Shown here: in pieces, positions 41,867 to 52,840 of the stretch | Layout of the letters: every line of letters begins with the position of its first letter | Numbering within the stretch: the first letter of the stretch is position 1 | DNA from: Podocnemis expansa | Lineage: Eukaryota; Chordata; Testudines; Podocnemididae | Length of the DNA stretch: 64,000 nt | Direction of reading: 5' to 3' | NCBI GenBank assembly: GCA_007922195.1 | Contig: ML681963.1 | Location: forward strand, 140,764,449 to 140,828,448 | Notes under the pieces: generated by a model | What the model was told of the DNA's origin: nothing | Database searches by the model: none | The model's input: the letters and a program-made list of their open reading frames with translations, nothing else | Translations under genes and position numbers: made by a program

Positions 41867-42929
41867 GGTACACAAACATTAAACAGGCAGAAATCTTGTG
41901 GTTCTGGACACCACATGACCACATGCAGGAGACAGGAAGGAACTTTGTCCTCTTTAAGCAGTGTTGCTAGGACGGGCAATGTGGATATTTTGTCTTCATC
42001 TGAATCACCTCGGTGTGGGTTCTGTGGCTCAAAGTCCGTCCACATATGCCATTTAAGGCAAGATTTTTTGCAACTTGGACACATGTTCCTACGAGACAAA
42101 GCAGAGGCTTCCAAAGCTGCTTGTATGTGAACTAAACTGGAGATCCTCCACATAAATTAAAGTTTCAGGCAATACCCATTGCCTGCCTATCCTCTCTCTA
42201 CAACCCACCACCTGCTCTCTTACCCCTAGCCTCTTTAACACTCATGGCATGTCTCATTAGACTTTATTTAATGTAGTTAGTAGTGTGAATGGCACATGCT
42301 AGAGGCTTAGTTAAATGAGTAGTTGGGTTTCACCCCATATGACTAATTTGTCTCTCTGGGCCTAAGGGGCAGCCACTGGGACAATTGTTGGCAGAGATCA
42401 TGGGCAGATTTTGGAGCTTGCCCTGGGGAAGGCAACTCCAAAGATCCATGCTGCTAGGCTGTCAACTGCACATGATGCAGTCTCCCTGAGGTCCCAGCTT
42501 TTCCCCTAATTGCTCCCAAAAACTCATCTACAACGAGACTAGCCTGTGCTTTTTATTCAGATTGAGTCTATCAGCCCTTAATCTTCAGGGTGCAATCACC
42601 TTTTGTCTCCTTATTAGTTTCTCACAAACAGCCTGGCATAGAACTGTTACCTCTGTGCTTGCTCAGGCTTTTCTAAAAAAAAAACCAAACACGAGTCAGG
42701 CTTTTCTACCTCCTCATCCCCCATCTCCTTCCCTTATAGGTGGGCTTGTTTTTCTTATTGGTTGCAGCTGCAGGGGCCTCTCTTCATCTTCTGCCACTTC
42801 TGGCAGCTGTTTGTGGGTGTGATCAGCCTGAGAGCCTGGGGGCAGGGAAGATTTCTCTTCCTTCTGCCTGTACTCAGTTCAGGATTTGTAAATCCTATTG
42901 CACACACGCAGGCCTTTGCTCAACAGTAA
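41867..42929. other. Intergenic, nothing recognised
   Basis: No repeat family or exon is visible. Confidence 0.4.
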
Positions 42930-43640
42930 ATTGGCTTATTTATCACATGAGATTTGTGGGAGAAAATCCCACTTCATCAGATGCTTTGAAGGTGGGGAAC
43001 TTACAGCAGTGGTTGTCAAACTTGGGGTGGGACCCAGTACTGGGTCACAAACCCTCAAGCACTGGGTCACGGCACCCCTTGCTGCCACTGCCAAAATACT
43101 GGAGTGCATTGCTCACAGATGTAATTGCTGGGTCGCAGGTACACATGATTTTTTTCAACTGGGCCCTGAAGAAAAAATTTGAAAACCACTGACTTACAGA
43201 ATGGGAGGAAGATAAATGCAGGGAAGAGTAAGTCATCAGAGGATCAGGTCAGACTGTTACAGCAAAACAAAGCAGTTACTGACAACGGGGAACAACGTAT
43301 ATAGGAAGATAGGGTCAAATCATCTGTTGTAATGCGAAAAGAATCCATAGTTCCTATTCAGTCCTGACGATAGATTCTTTTCCCATTCCAACAGATAATT
43401 TGACCTTACCCTCCTTTATATGCTGTCCCCCAGTGTTTGAACCTTAATATCTGCTTTGATTCACTGTAACAGTCTGACCTGATCCTATGACTTACTCTTC
43501 CCTCCATTTATTTTCCTCCCATTCTGTAAGTTCCCCTACCTTCAAAGCATCTGATGAAGTGGGATTTTCTCCGATGAAAGCTCAGGTGATCAATAAATTT
43601 GTTAGTCTATAAAGGTGCCACCAGACTCCTTGTTTGTTAT
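42930..43640. mobile_element. Inverted-pair family repeat (possible Penelope-like), full inverted dimer
   Basis: The left arm (42930-43345, minus orientation, interrupted by a hAT MITE) and right arm (43373-43640, plus) are inverted copies of one another, meeting at GAAAAGAATC...GATTCTTTTC around a 27-base spacer. Shared strings include TGTAACAGTCTGACCTGATC, GACTTACTCTTCCCT and CAAAGCATCTGATGAAGTGG. The right arm ends TTTGTTAGTC, GGTGCCACCAGACTCC. Inverted partial copies are typical of Penelope-like elements. Assignment is inference. Confidence 0.65.
43007..43191 (+). mobile_element. hAT MITE, 185 bp, nested, perfect 8-bp duplication
   Basis: CAGTGGTTGTCAAACTTGGG at the left and AATTTGAAAACCACTG at the right, with ACTTACAG duplicated at 42999-43006 and 43192-43199. 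It is inserted in the left arm of the inverted dimer. Confidence 0.93.
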
Positions 43641-43828
43641 ACTGGACGAGACTGACAGTGCTACCTCTTTGAAAATAAACTGGTTGACATTGTTAGCCTT
43701 GCTAATTATCTTCTCCTTTCTTTCCTCCCTGTTTTTGGGGGATGTAAGCAGAGAAGGAGCTCTGGCAATAATTAGAGTCCCCAGCTTCCTTTGACCCTTG
43801 CCAAGGTGGTTGTTAGGTCTGGGTATAG

Positions 43829-44411
43829 CAGAGGTGGCCAAACTATGGCTCAGGAACCACATGTGGCTCTTTTATCGTTACAGTGTGGCTTGCGGGGCCC
43901 TCTGCACCCTCCCCAGGGCCGGCACGATGTGGTAGGCCCGGTAAGCGGTGCAGGGGGGGTGCCGACATTTGAGGGGTGCCAAAATGGGGACCGTGTTGTT
44001 GCAGTGCCCTATGACATCACTCATCTGCGCCAGCGTCTGCTGCGCTGCAGGGGGGCACCAGAAACACTAGCACCATTCCTTCCCTGCCCCACAGCCCACA
44101 TTCTCCACCTAGCAGACTAAAGTGGAGAGTTTGGGGCGTCAGCTCCATGGTGGTTTCTATCTCACTGGAGGCATGTTCCAGGGCTCCAGACTTCTGCATC
44201 ATGGGGTCCACCTGCAGGGGCTTCAGCCCAGCAAGGAGGTGGGCCTTGGGGTTCCTGCCCCATGGGAGGTGCCTGCCAGGGGGTGTCAGCAGATAATGCA
44301 GAAGCCCTGAGCCCTGCCACAGAGCTGGAGCCCTAGGGCCCGACAGATGCACTCTGGTGTCAGTTAAAGCAGCTGCTAGGCTCAGCGAATCTATATGTTT
44401 GGCCATTCCTG
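43829..44411 (+). mobile_element. hAT-like element, 583 bp
   Basis: Left end CAGAGGTGGCCAAACTATGG and right end ATGTTTGGCCATTCCTG are inverted. The flanks GGGTATAG and GGATACAG agree at 6 of 8 bases. A second CAGGGCCGGCACGATGTGG terminus-like string at 43915 may mark a nested insertion. The interior is GC-rich with repeated CCAGGGCTCC / CAGGGGCTTC phrases. Confidence 0.65.
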
Positions 44412-45994
44412 GGATACAGCATTGAGCCTGCACGCAGCTCCTCCCTTGGTAGCCTTTTCCTGACAATGGATAGAAACCAAGGTCCAGATTCTCAGCTGAT
44501 ACAAATCAACATAGTTCCCCTGATGTGGGTCCACCAGTTGAGGATCTAGTTGCAAGGATCCAGTCTGATTCTTTAAGACCCAGTGTCAGCTTTTTGTAAC
44601 ATTGTCCAGAAGGTCTTGCCAACATGGCTGCAGACACTTCCAGTGGCAGGGGCAGTCATTTTTGGGTAGCTCTGGTTTTCCTTTCTGATAAGACCTTAGA
44701 GGTGATGCTAAGTAATCATTTGTTTCCTGGGAGCTTTTTCTAGCAGGTAACAAAGCCATCCACTTCCTGTCCAGCATTTCTGTGAAACTGTCAGGAGAAA
44801 GAATCTGGTGGTGTGGGAAGTGTGGCTTCAGTCTGCAGATGACTCATAGTTGAGTCCCTGTTTCACCAGCTGGCTGGAATGGCTGATTGTCTCCCAGGGT
44901 ATCCTTGGATGGTAGTAGGAGAAGGAAAAGATGGCTGACATATCTTAGTAAAGTCTGAAACTATGCCAGTGGGCTGTGTAAACATCTGGAAATGGAGAAG
45001 ATAGCAGGAACAACTCCCACCTTTTAATAATCAGCTTCACACCCTGTCACACCAGTTTTACTGGCTTCTTGGCTGCTTCCAGGGCCTTGGAAAGCAGCCA
45101 TAGCTAGGAATTCTCATTATCCTATATCCATACCTGGAAGATTGAGACCTTGTCTTTTGATGTTGCCCTCATCAGAGCAATTCATCCCAACCCCTGCTAT
45201 TCCTGCAGGTGATGCCAGTAAGGAGAGGAAAGCTTTGGAACAAGCAGGCTTAGGCACCTAAATATAGGTCACCTGATTTTCAGAAAGCACTGAGTTACCC
45301 ATAAATCTCTTTGAAGTAATGGGGAAAGCACCTCTGACTTTTATTTAAGTGCTTAAATATGAATTTAAGAGGCTAACTTTAGGAATTCAGAATTGCAAAT
45401 CTTGCCCCCAGTATACAATCTTTGTACTGAGGAAAACTAGCATATACCCTAGTTGAGATGATTCATGGGAATATTCAGGTAACGACACAGGGTCAAGGAA
45501 CAGTGGCCTGAATTTTCAAAACTGGCCACCCACAGACAGACACAGAAAATTAGAAGTCACTTTTTGAAAATCTAGACCAGAGCTTTCTAGTATGAGTTGG
45601 TGAGTTCCATAATATGCATAGGTCCCTGGAAGGCTGGGGTCAGTTCAGAGAAGCATTGTGATTCAGGATCAAGTGACTATTAGGCTGTTGCTCTCACTTC
45701 AGTGAAATTCACCTCAGTGGAAAGGCTGCTCAAGTCATTGGTGTTCTGAGCCTCTGCACCAGGGTGAGTTACAGGAATCAGTTAGTAATGGGTCTGTTAG
45801 CATCCATCAGTCCTGGGACCATCCGAGTCTACCTATGATTTGTCCTCTATACTAAACATCTGCTTTGAAATCTGCGAGGTTTCATTTTACAGCCCCAATT
45901 TCCACCCTGGAGATGAAGCCAATAGGCATGGTTACCCTATGCCTGGGAGCGAGCCTTCCAGACCAGGTAGACAGACTCACACCAATAGGGCTTG
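44412..45994. other. Intergenic, two palindromic remnants
   Basis: 44490-44560 carries GATTCTCAGCTGATACAAAT and ACCAGTTGAGGATCTAG (ancient palindromic family). 45254-45400 carries TAGGCACCTAAATATAGG with a loose mirror. Nothing else recognised. Confidence 0.45.
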
Positions 45995-46128
45995 AGCTAA
46001 CACACTAAAAATAGCCATGTGGCTATTGCAGCTTGGACTCTGAAACCCACTTGCCCCCCCTCGACCTGTGAGCCCATGCTCTAGTGTGAGCTGCACCATC
46101 CACATGGCTATTTTTAGTGCACTGTTTC
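45995..46128. mobile_element. Short MITE with 20-bp perfect hairpin arms
   Basis: CACTAAAAATAGCCATGTGG (left arm, 46003-46022) has its exact complement at the right (46099-46118). Pairing continues imperfectly outward for a few bases (TAACA / TGTTT). There is a GC-rich spacer of about 75 bases. No coding capacity. Confidence 0.7.
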
Positions 46129-47399
46129 AAACCCTGTTAGTGAAAATCCCCATTCTTGGAAGGTCTCTCCCGGGGCAGTGTAAGTATATCCAGTGTTGGT
46201 ACATGGTATTACTTTATGGAGATGTCTTAGAGGCATAAACTGTGATCTTTTATCTGGGCAGCTTTAACTGCAAAATAGAGGAAAATGTTAAAGAGAATGT
46301 AGTGCTGGTAAATAGCAATAGATTGACAACCATGAAGTCTAAAGTTGAGCATTCCACAGAACAAGCATCAGCCATCCAAGATTCCCCACATCCCCCTAGC
46401 AAGACAGCCATTAAGTTATGAGAAGATAGTGCTCTCTCTGGGTCCATTCAGGACTGCCTTCTGAGAATGACCATGCATTTTCAAGTCAGCTCCTCCATAA
46501 CTTTTCTTTAGTGGCCATGCTTCTGGTGCCATTCAATCCCTCCTTAAATTTAAATGTTTTCAAAATGTGATGGAGTTCAAACAAAAGGCCTTGAGTATTT
46601 GCTTTCAAACTTCTAAGGCAGAAATTTGGAATGCCAGCCCCTTGCAATCAAGTGACACATCAAAAAAAAAAAAAAAAAAAAGCCAATGAGATGAGGAGGA
46701 AGCTGGAAATGCTGTGGGCTTCATTTCTGCAAGTTAGACAGCATTTTCCATCCCCTTTATTTTCTGATTCAGCATTTCCACAGTCAGTTTGTTGGTTCAG
46801 CTCCACATCTGTGTGGGGCAGAGGTAAACTTGAGAGAGCTGGTATCATTTCTGAAACCAGCTGAACAAAACCAGTTCAGACTCTACTAAAAAGAATGAGT
46901 TGGGTTATAGTGTGCTAGATGAATCTGTTCTGCATTTCACATCAGAGGGTACTGCTGTACTGGACAAGTCTGCTCCTCTAAGTCTGCTCCATGGTAGAGA
47001 GTCCAGTTGTCCCGTTTCTCTATTGTCCCTGCAAAGAAGAATTGTCCTGTCTCACCACTACACCCTGCTGGGTGAGTCCATTCTCCCAAAATCTGCCTTT
47101 CTCACTGCTGCAGGGCCACAAGCATACCTCCCAAGTTCCCTGTTTTGTGTGGCTCATCCCACCTCTGGCCTCGATTTTTAAAGTTGTGCACAAGCCCCCA
47201 TTCTTATTGTCATGTCCCCATACGGCTGCTCAGCAAGTGTTGCTGGTTGTGAGCTGCACATCTGGGGTGCATGATGTCCTCATGACTCATGCTCACAACC
47301 AGTCACTGCTGCACTGCAAGCAAGAGGAGCAAAGCCAGCCACCACGCCATGTGAAGGACAACAGCTGCGGCCTTGTGCCAGTCTCTAAAGTCGCAAGAG
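46129..47399. other. Intergenic; A-run at 46661-46681
   Basis: The 20-base A-run could be the tail of a retrocopy or a microsatellite; the sequence before it is not recognised. Confidence 0.4.
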
Positions 47400-47966
47400 T
47401 TGCATAATTTTCGCCTCAGCAATCTATAAGTACCTGGATTGGCCAGCCATTTTCTGGAAGAATTCTGAAGTTAAAGGATTTTGTGATGCTTGAAAAGGAG
47501 GATGACTACAAAATCTGAGACAGCCATGTTCTCTCTCTGAACATGTCAGAAGTTGAGGACTATCGGAAAGCATGAAAGTCCCCTCCATGGAACTTCTGTT
47601 GAAAAGAACAGATGTTAAAAGTGACATTACTTTATGGTACAGTATTGGAGAGAAACATTTTAAATTTCCCCTTAAGAGATCAATTGCCAAAAAAATATGC
47701 AGATGTTCCTTGATCCCACATCAAAACACAGGTGTCAGCCAAAGTTGTGTCTGATCTGGCAGCCACGCTAGGGATTACAACTAGTGCTAAAGAAGGCAGT
47801 CAGCTAAGGTATCAGTTTTCAATGTACCACCTGAGACAAAGATTCAACATAAAAACATTTAACCCACTAGTTTCTATTGAAATGAACAAAATTCATGAGT
47901 GCTTTGAGGCCTGGCAACCAAAAAAAGTGTTGGAGTGAGCAACAACCAAAAAAAAAAAAAAAAAAA
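47400..47966 (+). pseudogene. Possible retrocopy ending in a poly(A) tract
   Basis: A stretch with two overlapping + frames (47572-47754 and 47732-47938) that look like one frame shifted. The second ends TGA a few bases before a 19-base A-run (47947-47965). Compositionally it differs from its surroundings (no repeats, mixed codons), as a processed cDNA insertion would. I do not recognise the parent gene and no AATAAA precedes the A-run, so this is weak. Confidence 0.25.
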
Positions 47967-47998
47967 GAATCAAACAATACATTAACAGTGAGTAAGTT

Positions 47999-48203
47999 CC
48001 AAGGGGACAGCTGTGTTAGTCTAGTTCAGCAAAACAACAAGGAGTCTGGTGGCACTTTTAAAGACTAACAAACGTATTTAACACATGAGCTTTTATGGGA
48101 GAAAATCCCACTTCAGAGTGTCATTTTCTTCTACAAATGCTGATGCGATAAATACATTTGTTAGTCTTTAAAAGTGCCACAAGACTCCTTATTTGTTTCA
48201 GTG
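47999..48203. mobile_element. Inverted-pair family repeat, copy 3
   Basis: It starts AGGGGACAGCTGTGTTAGTC, then a minus arm (ACAAGGAGTCTGGTGGCAC to GGAGAAAATCCCACTTCAG) and a plus arm (GATGCGATAAATACATTTG, TTAGTCTTTAAAAGTGCCAC, GACTCCTTATTTG). Confidence 0.65.
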
Positions 48204-48769
48204 CACAGAATCAGCATTTAATCTGATTTGATTATATTCCAGGCTTTTTGCATGCTGGTACTCATTTTTTTTAAACTAAAATCATGTTCAAAACCAAAAT
48301 TTATGTGCCACATTATGTTCCCGGTTTCAAGGTATGTTATCTCTCATTTTGAGGGTCACTATTTCTTATTTCAGATTCCAGAGGTTGAGACATCAGATGA
48401 GTCTATTTCACTCTCTGTGCCAGCAGTGGTCACCCCACCCAGAAACTGTACTTTTCCAGGCTAATCCACACTGGGCTGCATGCAATCTGTGTGGATCATA
48501 CACATACTTGTCTGTTTCTTGTCCCAGATGGAATTATAGACATGTGAGAATGCAAAATACTTAGGGGAATTAGCCAAATGTCCTTCAACCTGTCAAAAAG
48601 TTTGGTTCATGTTTGGTTGAAAATCTGAGGAAAAGTTCAAACCAAGCTGATTTATATTTCCCTAGCCCATGGGAATGGAGGGAGGGAGATATGGTGATGA
48701 TTCTCATTACTCTTCAGATCCTGCTGCACTCTGTTGTGAGAACTGGAAAGTAGCTGTTCCACAGCAACA
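48204..48769. other. Intergenic, nothing recognised
   Basis: No repeat family or exon is visible. Confidence 0.4.
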
Positions 48770-49037
48770 GGAACATGATGGTACAGGGGACATACAGACG
48801 GTGTGGGGGCACATCTGAAGAAGAGGGAGTACGTGAAGGAATGGGGGCATGTGCTGGGAATGGAAGGTATGTATGGGAAATAGGGGGTATCTGTCAGGAA
48901 TAGGGAAACACACTGATTATGGGGAGTTCACCAAGAATGGCAAGATCAATGCTGACAAGAAGGGAGCACAATAGGAATAGGGGAACCTGTTGGGAATGTG
49001 GGGTACATGCTGGAAATTGTGGAACATGCCCGAATAC
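48770..49037 (+). repeat. Degenerate minisatellite, about 13 units of 18-23 bp
   Basis: Units follow GGGG-ACATGYTGGGAATRG. Examples are GGGGACATACAGACGGTGTG, GGGGCATGTGCTGGGAATG, GGGGTATCTGTCAGGAATAG and GGGAACCTGTTGGGAATGTG. The period is near 20 bases throughout. Confidence 0.75.
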
Positions 49038-50614
49038 AAATGTCCTTCCATCTGTTCCATTAGTGAACAGGCTGCTCGACAGCACACGAGACACAACATC
49101 GACTCAACTGTTGGCTGTGCCAGGTGTCCCAGTGCCAGCTGACAGTGCCTTCTGAAGGAGCATGGTATGGACATGGTGATGTGGCACTGGGTTTAAAGTT
49201 TAGCCTTCTGATGTTTGCAGTCTGTCCTACCAGCACTAGAGGAGAAGACAAGATAAACTATCATTGCCTTTTATAGTCCTGTTCACTCATGATTACCAAG
49301 TAGCTCTTTTTCTCCAGTCACATCCTGGACATGCCAATAACACAGCGATGTTATTATTAACTGTGCACACAACCCCATTATTTTACCTAGTGTTGAAATA
49401 GATAAAGTGTGACAAACAAACCCTGCCGGGAGGAGTGGGTGAAATGCAGAACAAACACTGGGATGTTAGCTCATTGTCAGCCGAATGCTCACTGTGGGTG
49501 GGGAAGGGAGGGTGCATCTTCAGATGCATTTGTAGGGAGTATGAATGGGAGCCAGCAAAGCCTCCATTTGGTGGTAGCTGTTCTGAACTTATGGCAGTGG
49601 CTCGTAAGAAAGGCAGAGCCGTGGGGGTGCCTGGGCAGAAGAGGGAAGAGGAATGAGTGTAAAAGGAGGTGAGGGGATTAAAGCAGAACTTTAAAGCAAG
49701 GGAGAAAACTTGGAATTGGAGCTTACTGCCAACCCAGCAAAGAATTTATGCATGTCGGTAGTCCAGGTGAACTCACTGGTATTGCTTTTGTACTTAAAAA
49801 TTAAGCATGTGCTTAAGTATTTTTGCTGGATTAAGGCCTTAATGCAGAAAAGCAGAGGCAATCAGTGCAGAAATTGGACTAGCAGGGAGACAGGGCAGGA
49901 GCAGGGGGAAAGAAAGAGTAATTAACTATGTGTTTATGTGCACCCACATCACCATAGTATCTGAGCTCTCTGGCAACTGCATTTTGGGTGGAGACAAGGG
50001 AGGTATCCAGGGGGCAGTATGTCCCGCAGGCAGTTTCTGTATCGCTGGCAGCTCTTGGGGCCCAGATAGGCAGAGTGGCCAAGTTTCAGGGAAAAGAGGG
50101 AAGTCCCTGGAAGCTTCAAGGTGAGGTGGATATGAGTGGATTTAATTAGAGTTAATTTAGGGTATAATTAGAGTGTTGGATGTCACATGCTGATGGGAAG
50201 AGGCAAGTTAGCGACGGGAAGGAGAGATAATCAGGGCATCAAGTAGGCCCAGAGAGATGTTTGCTATCATGGAGGAGGCGTGGGAGAAAACCTTTTCACC
50301 CCACAAACACGGAAGGAGAAAAGAGATAGAATTGAGGTATCTGGAGTTCCTATGTGTAATATTCGGGGCTAGACCCCAAAGGGACTTGAAAAGGCTCTCG
50401 AAACAGCCATATATCCAAGGGGCCTGTCTAGGTCAGCTTGCTAGACATATTTTACATCTAAAGGCACTAGCATAGTTAATAGCAGAGGATGCACAATTTC
50501 TGGAAAAGCTTCTGTTATTGAAAGCAGATTGTTCCTTCCCACCTCATATACTAAAGCAAGGCCAGCCATTGCCAAAAGCATGTTTTTCCCCAGTGATAAC
50601 CCAGCCAAAAAAAG
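49038..50614. other. Intergenic, nothing recognised
   Basis: No repeat family or exon is visible; short chance frames only. Confidence 0.4.
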
Positions 50615-50747
50615 CAAGGAGTCCTGTGGCACTTAAAGTCTAACAGATTTATTTATCGCATGAGCTTTCATGGGAGAAAATTCCACTTCGTCAGACACTT
50701 CAAAGCGTTTGACGAAGTGGGATTTTCTCCCACGAAAGCTCATGCGA
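50615..50747. mobile_element. Inverted-pair family repeat, copy 4, compact hairpin
   Basis: The arms 50656-50693 and 50710-50747 are complementary at 36 of 38 positions with a 16-base loop. The left flank is CAAGGAGTCCTGTGGCAC. The minus arm reads CTGACGAAGTGG...CATGAAAGC. Confidence 0.75.
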
Positions 50748-51959
50748 CAAATGTAGGAAACTGAGGCAGACCAGCACATGTCAAAGGAGCAGGTATGTCA
50801 AGTTTGTTATACAGCCCAGTCCCATGAGGTGTTGAAAGCCTTTGGCTCCCAAGGTGAAATTCTCTCCTGTACAGAAGGCTTCTCTGCACCTTTAGGGCTT
50901 ACATGAGACTGAAGCAGTATGCAGGCTTGGTTCTGGCCCTTGCTCAGGGGCAAGGTACACCTCCATGACGTCGGTGAGAATGAAGGGCACTCAGCACCAG
51001 GAGCTATTGGCAACAGCCAGTCCCTCAGTGTTAGAGATGTAAAAACGATAATTAAGACCCAGCACAAGCCTTTGGCAGCCACACTTAGTAACTCCCCAAG
51101 GTCATTGCAGTTCCTGCTGAGTGTAAATATTTGCTCACGCCTGTCTTGGAGCTGGATGCAACCAGCCAGTTACTTAGCAGGAACGAGTCTTCAAAGAGCT
51201 AGATTCTGGTCTAATGCTTTCATCTCCAGAATACAGGACAAAGGCTGAACCTTCTTTGAAGCCAGCTGTGTGGATGGCGAGCTCCTGGCCTCAGAAAATC
51301 AGGTCATCTCAATTGGGGAGACAAAAAGAATTACACAGCCACAGCAGAAAGCAGTTACCATCCTAAACTATACTCTGGGCTGGGCCAGCCTAAAAATGAT
51401 GAAGTTTAATGTCATCCCTGCCCCATTCATGGAGGTCTCTGCTGTCCAATGGATTCTGGGGCTGGCCTATGGAAGGTGGGGCCACTGGTACCTAGAGAAG
51501 GGAGTGGGCTTTGAGAGAGTTAGATTGCCAGATAAGAGTCAGGTTTTTCTAAAAAACATTCTGTGTACTCTCACTAACTTCAGCAGGGTCACATGCAGAG
51601 TCCAGTTTGACCCTAGGAGTCCATCCCCATATGGAATATATCTTTACAGACCTATCAACCCACACAGAGCTACTGAGGATCTGGCACAACTTTTTATATC
51701 AGTTAGCTCATCTCAAGCAGAATCATTGTGTTGCCCCTCAGTATGTTATCAAATGTACATGCAAAGCAAATATATCCACTCCCTCCTGCAAATGTGTCTT
51801 GATTTCAAACTTATTTGTCCCCTTACAGACTGGGTGACTTTCAGGCTTATAGAAAGGCAAGAGCACAGACATGAGGCATGAAAGAAGCAGAAGCTGGGCA
51901 GTGTTGTGCTCTGAGCTGCCATTATGCTGACTGGATCACCTCCCTGCCTGCTCAGCTCT
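50748..51959. other. Intergenic; 203-codon frame without motifs
   Basis: The + frame 51270-51881 has no recognisable domain, no splice context and ordinary base composition; I treat it as chance. Confidence 0.4.
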
Positions 51960-52660
51960 TCCCAGTGAACCTCTATGCTCAATCTTGCTGTTTTTAATTT
52001 GTCACTTCAGAGATCCTGACTTCCCTCTCTGTCTGCATCACCAACACCCTCATTCAGGCCTTTCACCTCACATATAAGCTACTACAACCCCCTCCTCTCT
52101 GGCCTATATGATTGGGGCCTTGAATCCCTTCAGATAGCTCCAAACTCCCTCCCCATAACCTCTGACCAAATCACCTTCCTCCCTGAGTCCTTCACCCTCC
52201 TCTATCATACCTGTCACAAGCTTCTTGTCTTCTCCTTCACAGCTTAGCCCACCCTATCTATCACTTCTTCAGCTGCTCTTCCTCTTGCTTTGGACAACAG
52301 CCTCCAACGGCTGTTTGTCTGCTTCTCACAACCAACTTTGTCCTTCCTTCCATATCATCCCATATGTATTGAACTTCCTCCTTGACAAGATGTACACATC
52401 CACCATACTGTCCTCTATCAGCTCCCCTTGTGACTCACTGCTACATACAGAGGAGTGTTGCCAGATGAATACGAACTGGGAGGTAGGGAGTGGAGACCAG
52501 TGGTCTGCAACCTGCTACTCTAGACAAAAATGCCCTTGTTTTGCTGTTAACACATTCTCTCTACCCTCCTCACCCTTACAGTTTTGTCTCTCACACCTTC
52601 TATTTTGTCTTTGGCTGAGACTGTCAGCTCTTTGGGAATGTCCTTTGCAACAGACCTGCA
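51960..52660 (+). mobile_element. L2-type LINE fragment
   Basis: CACCAACACCCTCATTCAGG, TACTACAACCCCCTCCTCTC and TGGCCTATATGATT, then AGCTCCAAACTCC and a tail with ACTGTCAGCTCTTTGGGAAT, follow the order of L2 3' coding DNA (the YCNSLLSGL block) into its 3' tail. No intact frame. Confidence 0.55.
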
Positions 52661-52663
52661 CCA

Positions 52664-52840
52664 AGATCCAAAGGGGCAGCTGTGTTAGTCTAGTTCAGTA
52701 AAACAAACAAACAAGGAGTCCTGTGGCACCTTCAAAACGTCTGACAAAGTGGGATTTTCTCCCATGAAAGCACATGCAAAAAATAAATTTGTTAGTCTTT
52801 AAGTGCCACAGGACTCCTTGTTTGTTTGTTTTGTCTGCAC
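52664..52840. mobile_element. Inverted-pair family repeat, copy 5
   Basis: AGGGGCAGCTGTGTTAGTC, then AACAAACAAGGAGTCCTGTG on the left and CACAGGACTCCTTGTTTGTT on the right as terminal inverted repeats of about 30 bases. Between them lies a plus-orientation CTGACAAAGTGGG...CATGAAAGC core. Confidence 0.7.

Noticed and set aside
48770..49037. CRISPR-like array
   Set aside because: Repeats are contiguous 18-23 bp units without unique spacers, in vertebrate DNA.
51270..51881. 203-codon + frame
   Set aside because: No motif, no splice context, and normal intergenic composition; chance open frame.
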